Below, piece by piece: positions 25,166 through 35,020 of a stretch of DNA of 64,000 nucleotides; the stretch's first letter is position 1; every line of letters begins with the position of its first letter. Source of the DNA: Verrucosispora sp. WMMD573 (GTDB taxonomy: Bacteria; Actinomycetota; Actinomycetes; Mycobacteriales; Micromonosporaceae). Below the pieces are notes generated by a model, which did no database searches, had not been told where the DNA came from, and worked only from the letters and a program-made list of their open reading frames with translations. Where the stretch lies: positions 2,294,001 to 2,358,000 of the forward strand of contig NZ_CP114901.1 of the NCBI RefSeq assembly GCF_027497175.1, read 5' to 3'. Position numbers and translations under genes: made by a program.

Positions 25166-26581
25166 GTGACGACTCGCCGTACGACCGCCGGTGCCGACCA
25201 GGGCCCGGCCGCGACTACCACGACCCGCCGCAGCACCCGGAGCCGCCGTACGGTGGCCGCCGGTTCGGCCGACCCCAGGGAGCCCCGACCAGCGGGCCAG
25301 TCCTTCGTTCTGGACACCTCGGTACTGCTCAGCGACCCGGCGGCGTTCCACCGCTTCGCGGAGCACGAGGTGGTGCTTCCGCTGGTGGTGATCTCCGAGC
25401 TGGAGGGCAAGCGGCATCACCCGGAACTGGGCTGGTTCGCCCGTCAGTCGCTGCGCATGCTGGACGAGCTGCGGGTGCGCCACGGTCGGCTGGACCGGCC
25501 GGTGCCCGCCAACGATGTCGGCGGCACGCTGCGCGTGGAGTTGAACCACACCGATGACGGGGTGCTGCCGCCCGGCTTCCGCAACGAGTCCAACGACGCT
25601 CGGATCCTCTCCGTCGCGCTGAACCTCGCCGCCGAGGGCCGGGAGGTGACCCTGGTCAGCAAGGACATGCCGCTGCGGGTCAAGGCCGCCTCCGTCGGGC
25701 TGCACGCGGACGAGTACCGGCACGGTCAGGCCAGCGACCCGACCTGGACCGGAATGGCCGAGCTGGATCTCGCCGAGGACGAGATCTCCCGGCTCTACGC
25801 GGGAGAGGTCATCGACGCGGACGCGGCGGCCGGTCTGCCCTGCCACACCGGGCTGGTGCTGCACTCGTCCCGTGGCTCGGCACTCGGCCGGGTGCTGCCG
25901 GACAAGACCGTGCGGCTGGTCCGTGGCGACCGGGAGGCGTTCGGTGTGCACGGGCGCTCGGCCGAGCAGCGGGTCGCGTTGGATCTGCTGCTCGACGAGT
26001 CGATCGGCATCGTCTCGCTCGGTGGTCGGGCCGGGACCGGCAAGTCCGCCTTGGCGCTGTGCGCGGGGCTGGAGGCGGTGATGGAGCGTCGCCGGCACAA
26101 GAAGGTGATCGTCTTCCGCCCGCTGTACGCCGTCGGCGGGCAGGAGTTGGGCTATCTCCCCGGCTCGGAGTCCGAGAAGATGTCGCCCTGGGCGCAGGCG
26201 GTCTTCGACACCCTCGGCGCGGTGGTTCACGAGAACGTGCTGGAGGAGGTCACCTCGCGCGGTCTGCTGGAGGTGCTGCCGCTGACCCACATCCGGGGCC
26301 GCAGCCTGCACGACGCCTTCGTCATCGTCGACGAGGCACAGTCGCTGGAGCGCGGAGTGCTGCTGACCGTGCTCTCCCGGATCGGCCAGGGTTCCCGGGT
26401 GGTACTCACCCACGACGTCGCTCAGCGGGACAATCTGCGGGTCGGACGGCACGACGGCGTCACCGCGGTGATCGAGGCGTTGAAGGGCCATCAGCTCTTC
26501 GCGCACGTGACGCTCAGCCGATCGGAGCGGTCGCCGATCGCCGCGATGGTGACGGACCTGTTGGAGGATGTGCCAACCTGA
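25166..26581 (+). CDS. PIN domain-PhoH ATPase fusion protein
   Basis: A 471-residue protein from GTG 25166 (GGAG site seven bases upstream). After an Arg/Thr-rich N-terminus comes a PIN nuclease domain ([42 protein letters not shown]) and then a PhoH-type P-loop domain ([44 protein letters not shown]). PIN-PhoH proteins are thought to be RNA unwinding/cleaving enzymes. An in-frame ATG at 25025 would add 47 residues rich in rare codons (cga, gca, agg), so I prefer the later start. Confidence 0.88.
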   Translation: MTTRRTTAGADQGPAATTTTRRSTRSRRTVAAGSADPREPRPAGQSFVLDTSVLLSDPAAFHRFAEHEVVLPLVVISELEGKRHHPELGWFARQSLRMLDELRVRHGRLDRPVPANDVGGTLRVELNHTDDGVLPPGFRNESNDARILSVALNLAAEGREVTLVSKDMPLRVKAASVGLHADEYRHGQASDPTWTGMAELDLAEDEISRLYAGEVIDADAAAGLPCHTGLVLHSSRGSALGRVLPDKTVRLVRGDREAFGVHGRSAEQRVALDLLLDESIGIVSLGGRAGTGKSALALCAGLEAVMERRRHKKVIVFRPLYAVGGQELGYLPGSESEKMSPWAQAVFDTLGAVVHENVLEEVTSRGLLEVLPLTHIRGRSLHDAFVIVDEAQSLERGVLLTVLSRIGQGSRVVLTHDVAQRDNLRVGRHDGVTAVIEALKGHQLFAHVTLSRSERSPIAAMVTDLLEDVPT

Positions 26582-26868
26582 CGACCGTTTTGGGTGCCTC
26601 GCGGCGATTCTTCGCGTGACGCATGTCACAATTGAGGTTGGTGGTTTCCCATCGGCCTCACTGTGCGCGATGGTTTCCCACGGGCGCCCACGCACCCGAC
26701 GCATCGTTGGTGGTCGTTCGTCACTCCAACACCGGAGCGGGCGACGCCGCGAGGCGACGCGGTGCGTCCACGGTGGCCGGCACGCCGGCCACGGGCGCCC
26801 GTGGCGCGCTACGACCGCTCTGCGGTAGCAGCACGCCGCGTCCCTGAACCCGACGAAGGGATCACTTC

Positions 26869-27543
26869 GTGAGTCGGCCGTGGAGCCGGTTCGCCGCCCG
26901 CACCGCAGCCGTCGCGCTGCTCTCGGTGGGCGTGGCCGGCGGTTTCTACCTCAGTGAGGACCGCCAGTCCCAGCGCTCAGGCCCCGGCGCTCAGGTGGCC
27001 GGCAGCGTCAGCGAGATCGACGTCAACGTCGAGTACCGGCAAGAGGAGACGGTCTCGCGCCAGGTCCGCACTGCCCGACAGCAGGCCACCGAGGTGCGCA
27101 AGCAGGCCAAGGCCGCCGCCGAGAAGGCCCGCAAGGCCGAGGAGGAGGCACGCCGGAAGGCCGAGGAGAAGGCCGCCAAGGAGGCCGCGGCGCGAGCCGC
27201 CAAGCCGTACGACGGCCCGATCCCCGAGTCCTGCGAGGAATACAGCGGCAACCGGAAGGTCGGCTGCGCGCTCATGGTCGACGCGGGCTTCAAGATCGAC
27301 CAGTTCCCCTGCCTGGACAAGCTCTGGACCAAGGAGAGCGGCTGGAACCACAAGGCCCGTAACAGCTCCTCCGGGGCGTACGGCATCCCGCAGGCGTACC
27401 CGGGGAACAAGATGTCCTCGGTCGGCGACGACTGGGAGACCAACCCGGTCACCCAGATCAAGTGGGGGCTCGGTTACATCAAGGGCCGCTACAGCACACC
27501 CTGCGCAGCCTGGAACCACTCGCAGGCCAAGGGTTACTACTGA
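26869..27543 (+). CDS. Secreted transglycosylase SLT-like protein with coiled coil
   Basis: A 224-residue protein. A signal/anchor segment (about 7-26) precedes a highly charged Ala/Lys/Glu coiled coil (about 60-105, with KAEEEARRKAEEKAAKEAAA). The C-terminal domain (about 112-224) has CLDKLWTKESGWNHKARNSS with the likely catalytic Glu, then SSGAYGIPQAYPGNK and WGLGYIKGRY, the pattern of actinobacterial lytic-transglycosylase-like proteins. It likely acts on peptidoglycan outside the cell. GTG 26869 has a GAAGGGA site. The 287 bases upstream carry no gene. Confidence 0.85.
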   Translation: MSRPWSRFAARTAAVALLSVGVAGGFYLSEDRQSQRSGPGAQVAGSVSEIDVNVEYRQEETVSRQVRTARQQATEVRKQAKAAAEKARKAEEEARRKAEEKAAKEAAARAAKPYDGPIPESCEEYSGNRKVGCALMVDAGFKIDQFPCLDKLWTKESGWNHKARNSSSGAYGIPQAYPGNKMSSVGDDWETNPVTQIKWGLGYIKGRYSTPCAAWNHSQAKGYY

Positions 27544-27550
27544 GCTGAGT

Positions 27551-27589
27551 CACGGCGGCGGGGGCGGGCGACCGCACCCCGCCGCCGTG
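27551..27589. terminator. Hairpin terminator
   Basis: Perfect 13-base arms (27551-27563, 27577-27589), CACGGCGGCGGGG and its complement, directly after the transglycosylase gene. Confidence 0.75.
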
Positions 27590-27644
27590 TGTCTCGTGTC
27601 GGGAAAAGTGGCGGCTGTCGGCGTTTGCTGATAGCTGTTGACGG

Positions 27645-28298
27645 GTGACCCTGCTCCCCGGAAACGGCGATGCCCACCGCTTCGGCACCGTGGCCTTCTA
27701 CGCGTCCATCGGCCGGGCGTTCGTCGCCATGTGCGCGGTGGTTCCGGTGCTGTTCCTGATCGAGGGACTCGACGTCTGGCTCGGTGCCGGGTTCGACGCC
27801 GCCGCCGGGATCATCCCGCAACGCATCGACGGGCTGGACGGCATCTTCTTCTCACCGTTTCTGCACCACGGCTTCGACCACCTCTACAGCAACAGCATCC
27901 CGCTGATCCTCCTCGGCACGTTCGTGCTGGCGGCGGGTGCCCGGCGTTTCCTCTGGTCCACCCTGGTGATCGTCCTGGTCAGCGGGCTCGGCGTGTGGTT
28001 CACCGGCTCGTCCAGCACGATCGTGGTCGGCGCCAGCGGGGTGATCTTCGGGTACCTCGGCATCCTGCTCACCCGGGGCATCTTCGAGCGGAGCTGGTGG
28101 AACTTCGCCGTGTTCCTGCTGGTCGGGATCCTCTACGGCGGCCAACTGGTCGGCGTGCTGCCCACCGACGAACGGATCTCCTGGCAGGGGCACCTGTTCG
28201 GGCTGCTCGGCGGCATCGTGGCGGCCATCATCTTCCGTCGTCGCCGGTCCGACCTCGACGGGCCGTACCGCTCCGAGTCGCCGATGACCATGCCCTGA
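27645..28298 (+). CDS. Rhomboid family intramembrane serine protease
   Basis: A 217-residue six-helix membrane protein. The catalytic Ser131 lies in VVGASGVIFGYLG and His183 in SWQGHLFGLLGG; the helix-2 motif HHGFDHLYSNS (74-84) is also present. Rhomboids cut membrane proteins within or near the bilayer. GTG 27645 is the first plausible start. The last 71 bases overlap the convergent transporter gene. Confidence 0.9.
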   Translation: MTLLPGNGDAHRFGTVAFYASIGRAFVAMCAVVPVLFLIEGLDVWLGAGFDAAAGIIPQRIDGLDGIFFSPFLHHGFDHLYSNSIPLILLGTFVLAAGARRFLWSTLVIVLVSGLGVWFTGSSSTIVVGASGVIFGYLGILLTRGIFERSWWNFAVFLLVGILYGGQLVGVLPTDERISWQGHLFGLLGGIVAAIIFRRRRSDLDGPYRSESPMTMP

Positions 28299-29256
28299 CC
28301 CGACCGCCGAGCGCGGCGACCGCCACGGCGACCAGGGTCAGCACGGCGCCGAGCAGGGTGGTCGGGTCAGGATGCGAGGCGGCGGAGGGCATCAGCACGT
28401 CCAGCAGCACCGCACCGACCACCTGACCGGCGACGGTGGCCAGGCCGAGCAGCAGCACACCGGTGAGGCGGACCACCGCAGCGGCCACCGCGATGAACGT
28501 GACACCGATCGGCCCACCGAGGTAGAGCCAGGGATCGGCGGGCAGCCCGCCCGGAGGCAGACCCCGCAGCGCGAGGCTGACGACGAACGCGACAAGCAGC
28601 ACCGCCGTACCGGCGGCGAAGTTGACGAGCGTGGCGGTCAGCGTGCTCCCGGTGACCACCCGAACCCACCCGTTCACCGCCTGCTGCCAGGCCACCGCCA
28701 CCCCGGCCAGCAGCGGCAGCACGGCCAGCCCGAGAGTCGCCGGCTCGCGGAACCGGTCGCTGACCGCCAGCAGCACCGCGACCACGGTCAGCGCCGCACC
28801 GGCCAGCCGGGCACCGGTCACCGCCTGCCGGCCACTCGGGCCGATTCCCGCCCGGTCGACCAGCAGGCTGCTCGCGGACTGGCCAGCCACCACGGCCACG
28901 GTGAACACCGCGACCCCCAGGGTGCCGACGGTGGCGCCCTGGGTGAACACCAGGAATGCCCCACAGGCACCACCCAGGCACTGCCAGGGCCGAAGCGTGC
29001 CCCGGCCGAGCGCGGTACGCAGCGTCGTCAACCCGCGTCGCCCGGCACCCGTGGCCGGGACCAGAACCAACAGCAGCAGCAGTCCCGAACCGAACGAGAT
29101 GACCGCGGCGGTGACCCCGTCGCCGAGGCGTACGCCCAGCTCGCCGTTGATCCGCGACTGCGTCGCCACCGCGACCCCGGCCAGGGTGGCCAGCGCCACC
29201 GCGCCGAATCGGCGACCCGCCGACACCGCCGGCCGGGTCGCCGTGGGGGCACTCAA
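28228..29256 (-). CDS. DMT-superfamily transporter (DUF606/YdcZ type)
   Basis: A 342-residue protein with ten membrane helices in two homologous halves. Each half has the small-residue pattern of this family ([18 protein letters not shown] in the first, [20 protein letters not shown] in the second). The substrate is unknown. The TTG start at 29256 overlaps the glpX stop (TTGA), so translation is probably coupled. The 3' end runs 71 bases into the convergent rhomboid gene. Confidence 0.82.
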   Translation of the reverse strand: MSAPTATRPAVSAGRRFGAVALATLAGVAVATQSRINGELGVRLGDGVTAAVISFGSGLLLLLVLVPATGAGRRGLTTLRTALGRGTLRPWQCLGGACGAFLVFTQGATVGTLGVAVFTVAVVAGQSASSLLVDRAGIGPSGRQAVTGARLAGAALTVVAVLLAVSDRFREPATLGLAVLPLLAGVAVAWQQAVNGWVRVVTGSTLTATLVNFAAGTAVLLVAFVVSLALRGLPPGGLPADPWLYLGGPIGVTFIAVAAAVVRLTGVLLLGLATVAGQVVGAVLLDVLMPSAASHPDPTTLLGAVLTLVAVAVAALGGRVRAWSSATRSGTARRGRTGDDGR

Positions 29257-30284
29257 GCCTGTTCGTCCAGCGGCCGACCGTCGAAGTCCACCGCGGAGTA
29301 CAGCGCGAGCTTCTCCAACCGGTGGTACGAGTCGATCACCCGGATGGTGCCGCTCTTGGAGCGCATCACGATCGACTGGGTGTACGCGCCCCCGGCCCGG
29401 TACCGCACGCCGCGCAGCAGGTCGCCGGAGGTGATGCCGGTGGCCACGAAGAAGCAGTTGTCGCCGGTGACGAGGTCGTCGGTGGTGAGCACCCGGTCCA
29501 GGTCGTGGCCGGCGGCGACCGCCTTCTCGCGCTCGGCGTCGTCCTTTGGCCAGAGCTTGGCCTGCATCATCCCGCCCATGCACTTCAGAGCGCAGGCGGC
29601 GGTGATGCCCTCCGGGGTGCCGCCGATGCCCATCAGCACGTCGACGTCCGACTCGCCGCGGGCGGCGGCGATCGCACCGGCGATGTCGCCGTCGGAGATG
29701 AAGCGGATGCCGGCCCCGGCGCGGCGGATCTCGTCGACCAGGCCGTCGTGCCGGGAACGGTCGAGCACACAGACCGTGACCTCGGAGACGCTGGTGCCCT
29801 TGGTCTTCGCGATGCGGCGCAGGTTCTCGACCGTGCCGGCCTCGATGTCCACCACGTCGGCGTAGGCGGGGCCGACGGCGAGCTTCTCCATGTAGAAGAC
29901 CGCACTCGGGTCGAACATCGCGCCCCGTTCGGCCACCGCCAGCACCGCCAGCGCGTTCGGCATCCCCTTGCTCATCAGGGTGGTGCCGTCGATCGGGTCC
30001 ACCGCGACGTCCACCTCGGGACCGTCGCCGTCGCCGACCTCCTCGCCGTTGAACAACATCGGGGCGTTGTCCTTCTCGCCTTCGCCGATCACCACGATGC
30101 CCTTCATCGGGATCGAGTTGATCAACTTACGCATCGCGTCGACGGCGGCGCCGTCGCCGCCCTCCTTGTCGCCCCGGCCGACCCACCGGCCGGCGGCCAT
30201 CGCCGCCGCCTCGGTGACCCTGACCAGATCGAGGGCGAGGTTGCGGTCGAGATTCTGTGGAATTCGCGTCCTGATGGTGGTCAT
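29253..30284 (-). CDS. glpX: Class II fructose-1,6-bisphosphatase
   Basis: A 343-residue GlpX-type phosphatase. [30 protein letters not shown], the metal site [13 protein letters not shown] and [18 protein letters not shown] are all as expected. It removes the 1-phosphate of fructose-1,6-bisphosphate in gluconeogenesis, the same pathway served by pckG and eno here. ATG 30284 has an AGGAGGAGC site; longer frames to 30623 are unsupported. Confidence 0.96.
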   Translation of the reverse strand: MTTIRTRIPQNLDRNLALDLVRVTEAAAMAAGRWVGRGDKEGGDGAAVDAMRKLINSIPMKGIVVIGEGEKDNAPMLFNGEEVGDGDGPEVDVAVDPIDGTTLMSKGMPNALAVLAVAERGAMFDPSAVFYMEKLAVGPAYADVVDIEAGTVENLRRIAKTKGTSVSEVTVCVLDRSRHDGLVDEIRRAGAGIRFISDGDIAGAIAAARGESDVDVLMGIGGTPEGITAACALKCMGGMMQAKLWPKDDAEREKAVAAGHDLDRVLTTDDLVTGDNCFFVATGITSGDLLRGVRYRAGGAYTQSIVMRSKSGTIRVIDSYHRLEKLALYSAVDFDGRPLDEQA

Positions 30285-30415
30285 GAAACGGCTCCTCCTC
30301 GCGGCGGTGCGGGGCGGGCCGGCGCTGCCGGCTTCGTTGCTGATCCTCACACGATGGCGGACGCGCGGCCGGGTCGGGGCGGTGATGGCACGGATACCGC
30401 CGGTCGGGCTGCTGA

Positions 30416-30421
30416 GACAAT
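30416..30421 (+). promoter_or_regulatory. -10 box of DUF4245 gene (leaderless)
   Basis: GACAAT with six bases to the GTG at 30428; divergent from glpX. Confidence 0.4.
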
Positions 30422-30427
30422 GGGCGG

Positions 30428-31003
30428 GTGGAACCTGCACAGCCTGATGACCGCGCGCCCGCCGATGAGCCCGTGCCGCCGTCCGCCGCCGCCGCGAGGT
30501 CCGAGCGTTCACCCCGGGACATGGCCATCTCGCTGTTGGTGCTGCTGATCCCGATCGCCCTGTTACTCGCCTTCTACCGGGGCTTTCTCGGCGGGGACGA
30601 GCCGAACACCGTCGATCCGGCACCCGCCTTCGAACAGGCGAGAACGGCCGGCGTGTTTCCGGTGAGCGAACCGGCCGAGCTCGGCGACGGGTGGCGGGCC
30701 GTACGCGCGACCTACCGCACGGCCGAGGATGGGGCGATTCTCCGGGTGGGATATGTCACTCCGGAAGGGCGGGGCCTGCAGCTGGTGCAGAGCAACGTGC
30801 CGCCGGACCGGCTGCTGCCGGCCGAGCTGACCGACAAGGGCCGGCCACAGGGACAGACCGATCTCGGGTCCGGCACCTGGCAGCGGTACACGGCACGCGG
30901 CAACGAGCAGGCGTTGGTGCTGCTCCGGCCGGAGCGTACGGTGATCGTCGTCGGCGACGCCCGGGACAACGAACTGCGGGCGCTCGCCACCGCCGTCGAC
31001 TGA
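30428..31003 (+). CDS. DUF4245 family membrane-anchored protein
   Basis: A 191-residue protein. A Pro/Ala-rich cytoplasmic N-terminus is followed by one membrane helix (about 31-50, [20 protein letters not shown]) and an extracytoplasmic domain (about 60-190) with [21 protein letters not shown] and [16 protein letters not shown]. It matches the DUF4245 layout, and in mycobacteria a gene of this type also lies beside glpX. Function unknown. Confidence 0.82.
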   Translation: MEPAQPDDRAPADEPVPPSAAAARSERSPRDMAISLLVLLIPIALLLAFYRGFLGGDEPNTVDPAPAFEQARTAGVFPVSEPAELGDGWRAVRATYRTAEDGAILRVGYVTPEGRGLQLVQSNVPPDRLLPAELTDKGRPQGQTDLGSGTWQRYTARGNEQALVLLRPERTVIVVGDARDNELRALATAVD

Positions 31004-31105
31004 GCACCCTCGATCCGGTCGTGTCATCGGGCGACGCCGGTGCGCTGGCCGACGGCGGAAGCGGGCCGTCGCATCGGGTGCCCCCTGCGTGTCGGTCCGA
31101 TCCGC

Positions 31106-31111
31106 TACGCT
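31106..31111 (+). promoter_or_regulatory. -10 box of first LppX-like lipoprotein gene
   Basis: TACGCT, predicting a leader of about 55 bases before GTG 31174. Confidence 0.35.
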
Positions 31112-31173
31112 CCCCCGGTTCGATGCCTGACCGGCTGCGTCGGTCGGGTCTCCTGCCTGAAGAGAGACGATCT

Positions 31174-31977
31174 GTGAACATTCGACGGTGGAGCGTGGGC
31201 CTCATTGCCGCCACGCTGCTCGTTCCCGGGCTCGCTGCCTGCAACAACTCCAGCGGCGACTCGCCCGCCTCGGGCTCCTCGACCGAGTCGGGCATCCCGG
31301 CCGACCCGAAGGCGGCGCTGGTCGCCTCCACCAAGGGCCTGGCCGAGGGCAACTTCACCTTCACCATCGCGGCTGACTCGATGACCGGCGAGGGCACGTT
31401 CCACAAGCCCAGCAACAGCGCTCAGATGACGATGAGCATGGGCGACGAAGACTTCACCATGAATTTCGACCTCATCCAGATTCAGCCGGACACCTGGGTG
31501 AAGGTCGACCTGGGTGACCTCTTCGCCGGTGTCCCGGGGATGGAGGCGATCAAGGACAAGTACCAGCACCTCGACGCCGCCAAGGCCAAGGAGGCGAAGA
31601 ACCTCGACATCTTCAAGGAGGGCACCGACCCGGCCGACGCCGCCGGCATGTTCGAGGGGCTCGCCGAGGTGCAGGAGACCGGCGAGGGCACCTACAGCGG
31701 CACCTTCGACCTCACCTCCGTGAAGGACTCGGTGGCCGCCGACGAGGACATGCTCAAGGCGCTTGGTGACCAGGCCAAGGCGATCCCGTTCACCGCGAAG
31801 CTGGACGCCGAGGGCCGGCTGAGTGAGCTGGTCATGTCCCTCCCGGCGGCGGGCGAGACCAAGGCCCAGGACATCAAGGTCACCTACGCCGACTACGGTG
31901 CGGCGACCGCCGTGCAGAAGCCGCCGGCGGACCAGGTCATCGAGGCCGGCGAGCAGACCTACGAGATGTTCAAGTAG
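31174..31977 (+). CDS. LppX/LprG-like lipoprotein
   Basis: A 267-residue lipoprotein. The signal sequence ends in the lipobox LAAC (Cys23). The mature part resembles the LppX_LprAFG family: ALVASTKGLAEGNFTFTI, QPDTWVKVDLGDLF, GTYSGTFDLTSVKD, IPFTAKLDAEGRLSELVMSL and a C-terminal VTYADYG. In mycobacteria such proteins carry lipids across the cell envelope; that role here is inference. A close paralogue follows after a terminator. Confidence 0.85.
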   Translation: MNIRRWSVGLIAATLLVPGLAACNNSSGDSPASGSSTESGIPADPKAALVASTKGLAEGNFTFTIAADSMTGEGTFHKPSNSAQMTMSMGDEDFTMNFDLIQIQPDTWVKVDLGDLFAGVPGMEAIKDKYQHLDAAKAKEAKNLDIFKEGTDPADAAGMFEGLAEVQETGEGTYSGTFDLTSVKDSVAADEDMLKALGDQAKAIPFTAKLDAEGRLSELVMSLPAAGETKAQDIKVTYADYGAATAVQKPPADQVIEAGEQTYEMFK

Positions 31978-31994
31978 GCCGAGCGGCACTGCTG

Positions 31995-32019
31995 CGGGGG
32001 TGGGCTCGGCCCACCCCCG
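31995..32019 (+). terminator. Hairpin terminator
   Basis: Perfect 11-base arms CGGGGGTGGGC and GCCCACCCCCG with a three-base loop, 18 bases after the lipoprotein stop. Confidence 0.8.
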
Positions 32020-32202
32020 TTCGCGTTCCGGCGGACCGTTTCACCGCACCCCAGGTCGCGTGTGCCGTAGGGCCGGTCGGGCCGGCGGCGAAGGTCCGGG
32101 GGATCTGGTCGGTTTCGGGTGATTGCGGGAGTGGCCGGCAGGGAACAGAGAAGGGAGCCTCCGGCGCGAGAACGCACCGGATGACCCTGCTGGGAGACAC
32201 CG

Positions 32203-33033
32203 ATGACCGTTCGACGACTGAGCGCCGGCCTCGTGGCCGTCGCCCTCTTCACCCCCGGAGTCGCCGCCTGCACCACCACCGGCGAGGCCGGGCCGAGTGC
32301 CACACCGTCCGCCACCGCCACCGGTGCCGCGCCCGAGGTCGACACCGAGGCGAAGCAGGCGCTGATGGACTCGACCCGGGAGATCCGCAACGGCAACTTC
32401 AGGTTCAGCATGACCGGTGCCGGCTCGGTGGCGGAGGGACAGGTGCACCAGCCGAGTCAGAGCGCCGAGATTCAGGTACGCCTCGGCGAGTCGACCGACG
32501 ACCTGGCGATCCGCCTCGACCTCGTTCACGCGAAACCGGACAGCTGGGTGAAGCTGGATCTGCAGGGCCAGGCGGCCACCAGCGTGCCCGGGGCGGACCG
32601 ACTCAACCTCGGCAAGTACCACCACCTCGATCAGAGCCGGATTCAGGGCAACCGCAGCCTCGGCTTCGACTTCGACAAGGTCGACCCCGCCGGCAGCGAG
32701 GCGTTGACCCAGGCAGTCACCGAGGTCCGCCGTACCGGCGACGGGGCGTACGCGGGCACCCTCGATCTGTCGAAGGCGGCCGACGCCGGATCCCTCGACC
32801 CGAGCGTCATCACCGCGCTCGGCCCGGAGGCGAAGTCGGTGCCGTTCACCGCGAAGACCGACACCCAGGGGCGGCTCACCGAGATGGTGATTCAACTGCC
32901 CCAGGGCGGCCAGTCCGCCGGGCAGGAGATCAGGGTGACCTACTCCGACTACGGCAACGCGACCGAGGCGACCAAGCCACCGGCCGACCAGGTCGTCGAG
33001 GCGCCGCCGGAGCTGTACAACCTGTTCGACTGA
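32203..33033 (+). CDS. LppX/LprG-like lipoprotein, paralogue
   Basis: A 276-residue lipoprotein with lipobox VAAC (Cys23). It shares the same blocks as the preceding gene (GNFRFSMTGAGSVAEG, KPDSWVKLDLQGQA, GAYAGTLDLSKAAD, SVPFTAKTDTQGRLTEMVI, VTYSDYGNATEATKPPADQV), so the two arose by tandem duplication. The intervening terminator suggests separate transcription. Confidence 0.85.
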   Translation: MTVRRLSAGLVAVALFTPGVAACTTTGEAGPSATPSATATGAAPEVDTEAKQALMDSTREIRNGNFRFSMTGAGSVAEGQVHQPSQSAEIQVRLGESTDDLAIRLDLVHAKPDSWVKLDLQGQAATSVPGADRLNLGKYHHLDQSRIQGNRSLGFDFDKVDPAGSEALTQAVTEVRRTGDGAYAGTLDLSKAADAGSLDPSVITALGPEAKSVPFTAKTDTQGRLTEMVIQLPQGGQSAGQEIRVTYSDYGNATEATKPPADQVVEAPPELYNLFD

Positions 33034-33093
33034 GAGCGGGGCGCGGCGGCGCGGACGAACCGTACGCCTCGCCCGTCATGAACCGTACGCACC

Positions 33094-33121
33094 GCGGCGG
33101 GAGCCCACCGGCTCCCGTCGC
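33094..33121. terminator. Bidirectional hairpin terminator
   Basis: Arms GCGGCGGGAGCC (33094-33105) and GGCTCCCGTCGC (33110-33121), one mismatch, four-base loop, between convergent genes. Confidence 0.7.
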
Positions 33122-33196
33122 GCCGTGCTGGCGTGCCGCTCACCCGCACGCCGGCCGTTCCGCCTGTCCCGGCCGGAGCGGCATCCTTCTGCCTGG

Positions 33197-33418
33197 TCAG
33201 GTGGCCGGATCAGGTCGGGCGGCCTCGATCCGGGCGCGGGCACCGTCGAGCCATCGCTGGCAGATGACCGCCAACGCCTCGCCGCGCTCCCACAGCGCCA
33301 ACGACTCCTCCAGCGACGTGCCGCCGGCCTCCAGCCGCTCCACCACCGACGCGAGTTCGGCGCGGGCCTGTTCGTAGCTGAGCCGCTCGTCCGACCCACT
33401 GGTCTTCTCGTCAGTCAT
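33197..33418 (-). CDS. xseB: Exodeoxyribonuclease VII small subunit
   Basis: A 73-residue protein from ATG 33418 ([19 protein letters not shown]). [20 protein letters not shown] and [18 protein letters not shown] are the family signature. It assembles with XseA to degrade single-stranded DNA. It lies 197 bases downstream of xseA in the same orientation; the gap contains an imperfect GC-rich hairpin near 33540-33570. An upstream in-frame start at 33466 is unsupported. Confidence 0.93.
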   Translation of the reverse strand: MTDEKTSGSDERLSYEQARAELASVVERLEAGGTSLEESLALWERGEALAVICQRWLDGARARIEAARPDPAT

Positions 33419-33615
33419 CGCACCCATCTCAGCACAACCATCCGACGCCACCGTCGACCGCACCACCGTTCGGCACGCCGGGCGTCAGGCGGTGCTGTCG
33501 CCGGCCAGGCAGCACGGCCACCGGAGCCGGGATCGAGTGGTCCCGGGCCGCACCCGGCCCCGGGATCGAGAGCCGTCATCTGCCCGCGCCCGCGCCGGAG
33601 CGGTTCCCGGGCGAG

Positions 33616-34860
33616 TCAGGTGTCGACCGTGGCGGACAGTTCGCCGTCGGCGAGGCGTACCCGCAGCGGGTCGCCGGGAGCCACCTCGGTGGCGGCGCGT
33701 ACGACATGACCGTCGGCGCGTTGCACGATGGCGTACCCGCGGTCCAGGGTGGCGGCCGGGGACAGGGCGCGCAGCCGGGCCAGGGTGTGCCGGAGGTCGT
33801 CACCAGCGGCGGCCAGGCGGTGGTCAAGACAACGGCCGGCGCGCTGGCGTAGGGCGACCACCTCGGCGGCCCGCTGCTCAAGCATCACCTGGGGCCTAGC
33901 CAGCACCGGTCGGGAGCATAGCGCGTCGATGCGGTGGGACTCCCGGTCGACGAGGTTGTGCACGGCCCGGTGCAGCCGGTACCGGGCCTGCTTGATCAGG
34001 CGCACCTCCTCGGCCAGATCGGGCACCACCCGTTTGGCCGCGTCGGTGGGGGTCGATGCCCGAACGTCGGCCACGTAGTCGACCAGCGGCGCGTCCGTCT
34101 CGTGGCCGATCGCACTGACCACCGGCGTACGACAGGCGAAGACGGCCCGGCACAACGCCTCGTCGGAGAAGGGCAGCAGGTCCTCGATGCCGCCCCCGCC
34201 GCGGGCCAGAATGATCACGTCGATGCTCGGGTCCGCATCCAGCACCTTGAGCGCGTCCAGGATCTGGGATACGGCCGTCGGGCCCTGCACGGCCACGTTC
34301 ACCGTCCGGAACTCCACCGCCGGCCAGCGTCGGCGGGCATTGGTCAGCACGTCCCGCTCGGCGGCGCTGGCCCGACCGGTGATCAACCCGATCCGCTGCG
34401 GCAGGAACGGGGGACGGCGCTTGCGCGCCCGGTCGAACAGCCCTTCGGCGGCCAGCAGCTTCTTGAGTTTCTCCAGCCGGGCGAGCAGTTCACCGAGGCC
34501 GACCTGGCGGATCTCGTCGGCACGCAGGCTGAGCGTGCCCCGGGCGGCGTAGAACTCCGGCTTGGCGTGCAGCACCACGCGGGCGCCCTCGCGCAACTCC
34601 GGTGCGCCGGAGTCGAGCACGTCGCGGTTGGTGGTGACCGTGAGACTCAGGTCGGCGGACGGGTCACGCAGCGTCAGGAACACGGTGCTGGCGCCGGGTC
34701 GCCGGCTGATCTGCGCCACCTGCCCGTCGACCCACACCCACCCGAGCCGGGCAACCCAGGCGCCGATCTTCTGACTGACCACGCGTACCGGCCACGGTTC
34801 CTCCGAGCTGCTCTTCCCTCCAGCGCTGCTCTTCCCTCCAGCCCCCTCGCCCACACCCAC
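33616..34860 (-). CDS. xseA: Exodeoxyribonuclease VII large subunit
   Basis: A 414-residue protein. The N-terminal OB-fold (about 20-125, [20 protein letters not shown]) is followed by the catalytic domain with [55 protein letters not shown] and [15 protein letters not shown]. With XseB it forms exonuclease VII. GTG 34860 follows TAGGGT by six bases. It is divergent from ispH, with a family A palindrome between. Confidence 0.95.
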   Translation of the reverse strand: MGVGEGAGGKSSAGGKSSSEEPWPVRVVSQKIGAWVARLGWVWVDGQVAQISRRPGASTVFLTLRDPSADLSLTVTTNRDVLDSGAPELREGARVVLHAKPEFYAARGTLSLRADEIRQVGLGELLARLEKLKKLLAAEGLFDRARKRRPPFLPQRIGLITGRASAAERDVLTNARRRWPAVEFRTVNVAVQGPTAVSQILDALKVLDADPSIDVIILARGGGGIEDLLPFSDEALCRAVFACRTPVVSAIGHETDAPLVDYVADVRASTPTDAAKRVVPDLAEEVRLIKQARYRLHRAVHNLVDRESHRIDALCSRPVLARPQVMLEQRAAEVVALRQRAGRCLDHRLAAAGDDLRHTLARLRALSPAATLDRGYAIVQRADGHVVRAATEVAPGDPLRVRLADGELSATVDT

Positions 34861-34866
34861 CCGCCC

Positions 34867-34872
34867 ACCCTA
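34867..34872 (-). promoter_or_regulatory. -10 box of xseA (leaderless)
   Basis: TAGGGT with six bases to the GTG at 34860. Confidence 0.5.
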
Positions 34873-34896
34873 CGACCCACCGCCCCACTTCACGTT

Positions 34897-34951
34897 GATC
34901 ATGAAGTTGTTGTGCTCGGCGCGGCGTGTCGCGGGTGACAACTTCATGATC
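34897..34951. repeat. Inverted repeat, family A (copy 2, divergent gap)
   Basis: GATCATGAAGTTGT (34897-34910) pairs with ACAACTTCATGATC (34938-34951). The right arm lacks one CAA triplet relative to the other copies. It lies between two divergent promoters, so it is not a terminator. Confidence 0.8.
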
Positions 34952-35008
34952 GACAGGGGTTGGCGCGGGGGTTGGTTGTGGGTCGCTGCCGGGTGTGGGG
35001 GTGGCACG

Positions 35009-35014
35009 TAGGAT
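35009..35014 (+). promoter_or_regulatory. -10 box of ispH (leaderless)
   Basis: TAGGAT with six bases to the GTG at 35021. Confidence 0.55.
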
Positions 35015-35020
35015 GAAGGG

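Noticed and set aside
26582..26868. Possible c-di-AMP (ydaO) riboswitch upstream of the transglycosylase gene
   Set aside because: Such riboswitches often precede cell-wall hydrolase genes, and fragments like caccggagcggg and cctgaacccgac are present. The core GGGTGAAT-type element and the conserved pairing could not be found. A covariance search with RF00379 would decide.
34897..34951. Family A palindromes as ordinary transcription terminators
   Set aside because: This copy lies between divergent promoters and the family keeps specific outer sequence, which terminators do not need. Copies 1, 3 and 4 could still also terminate.
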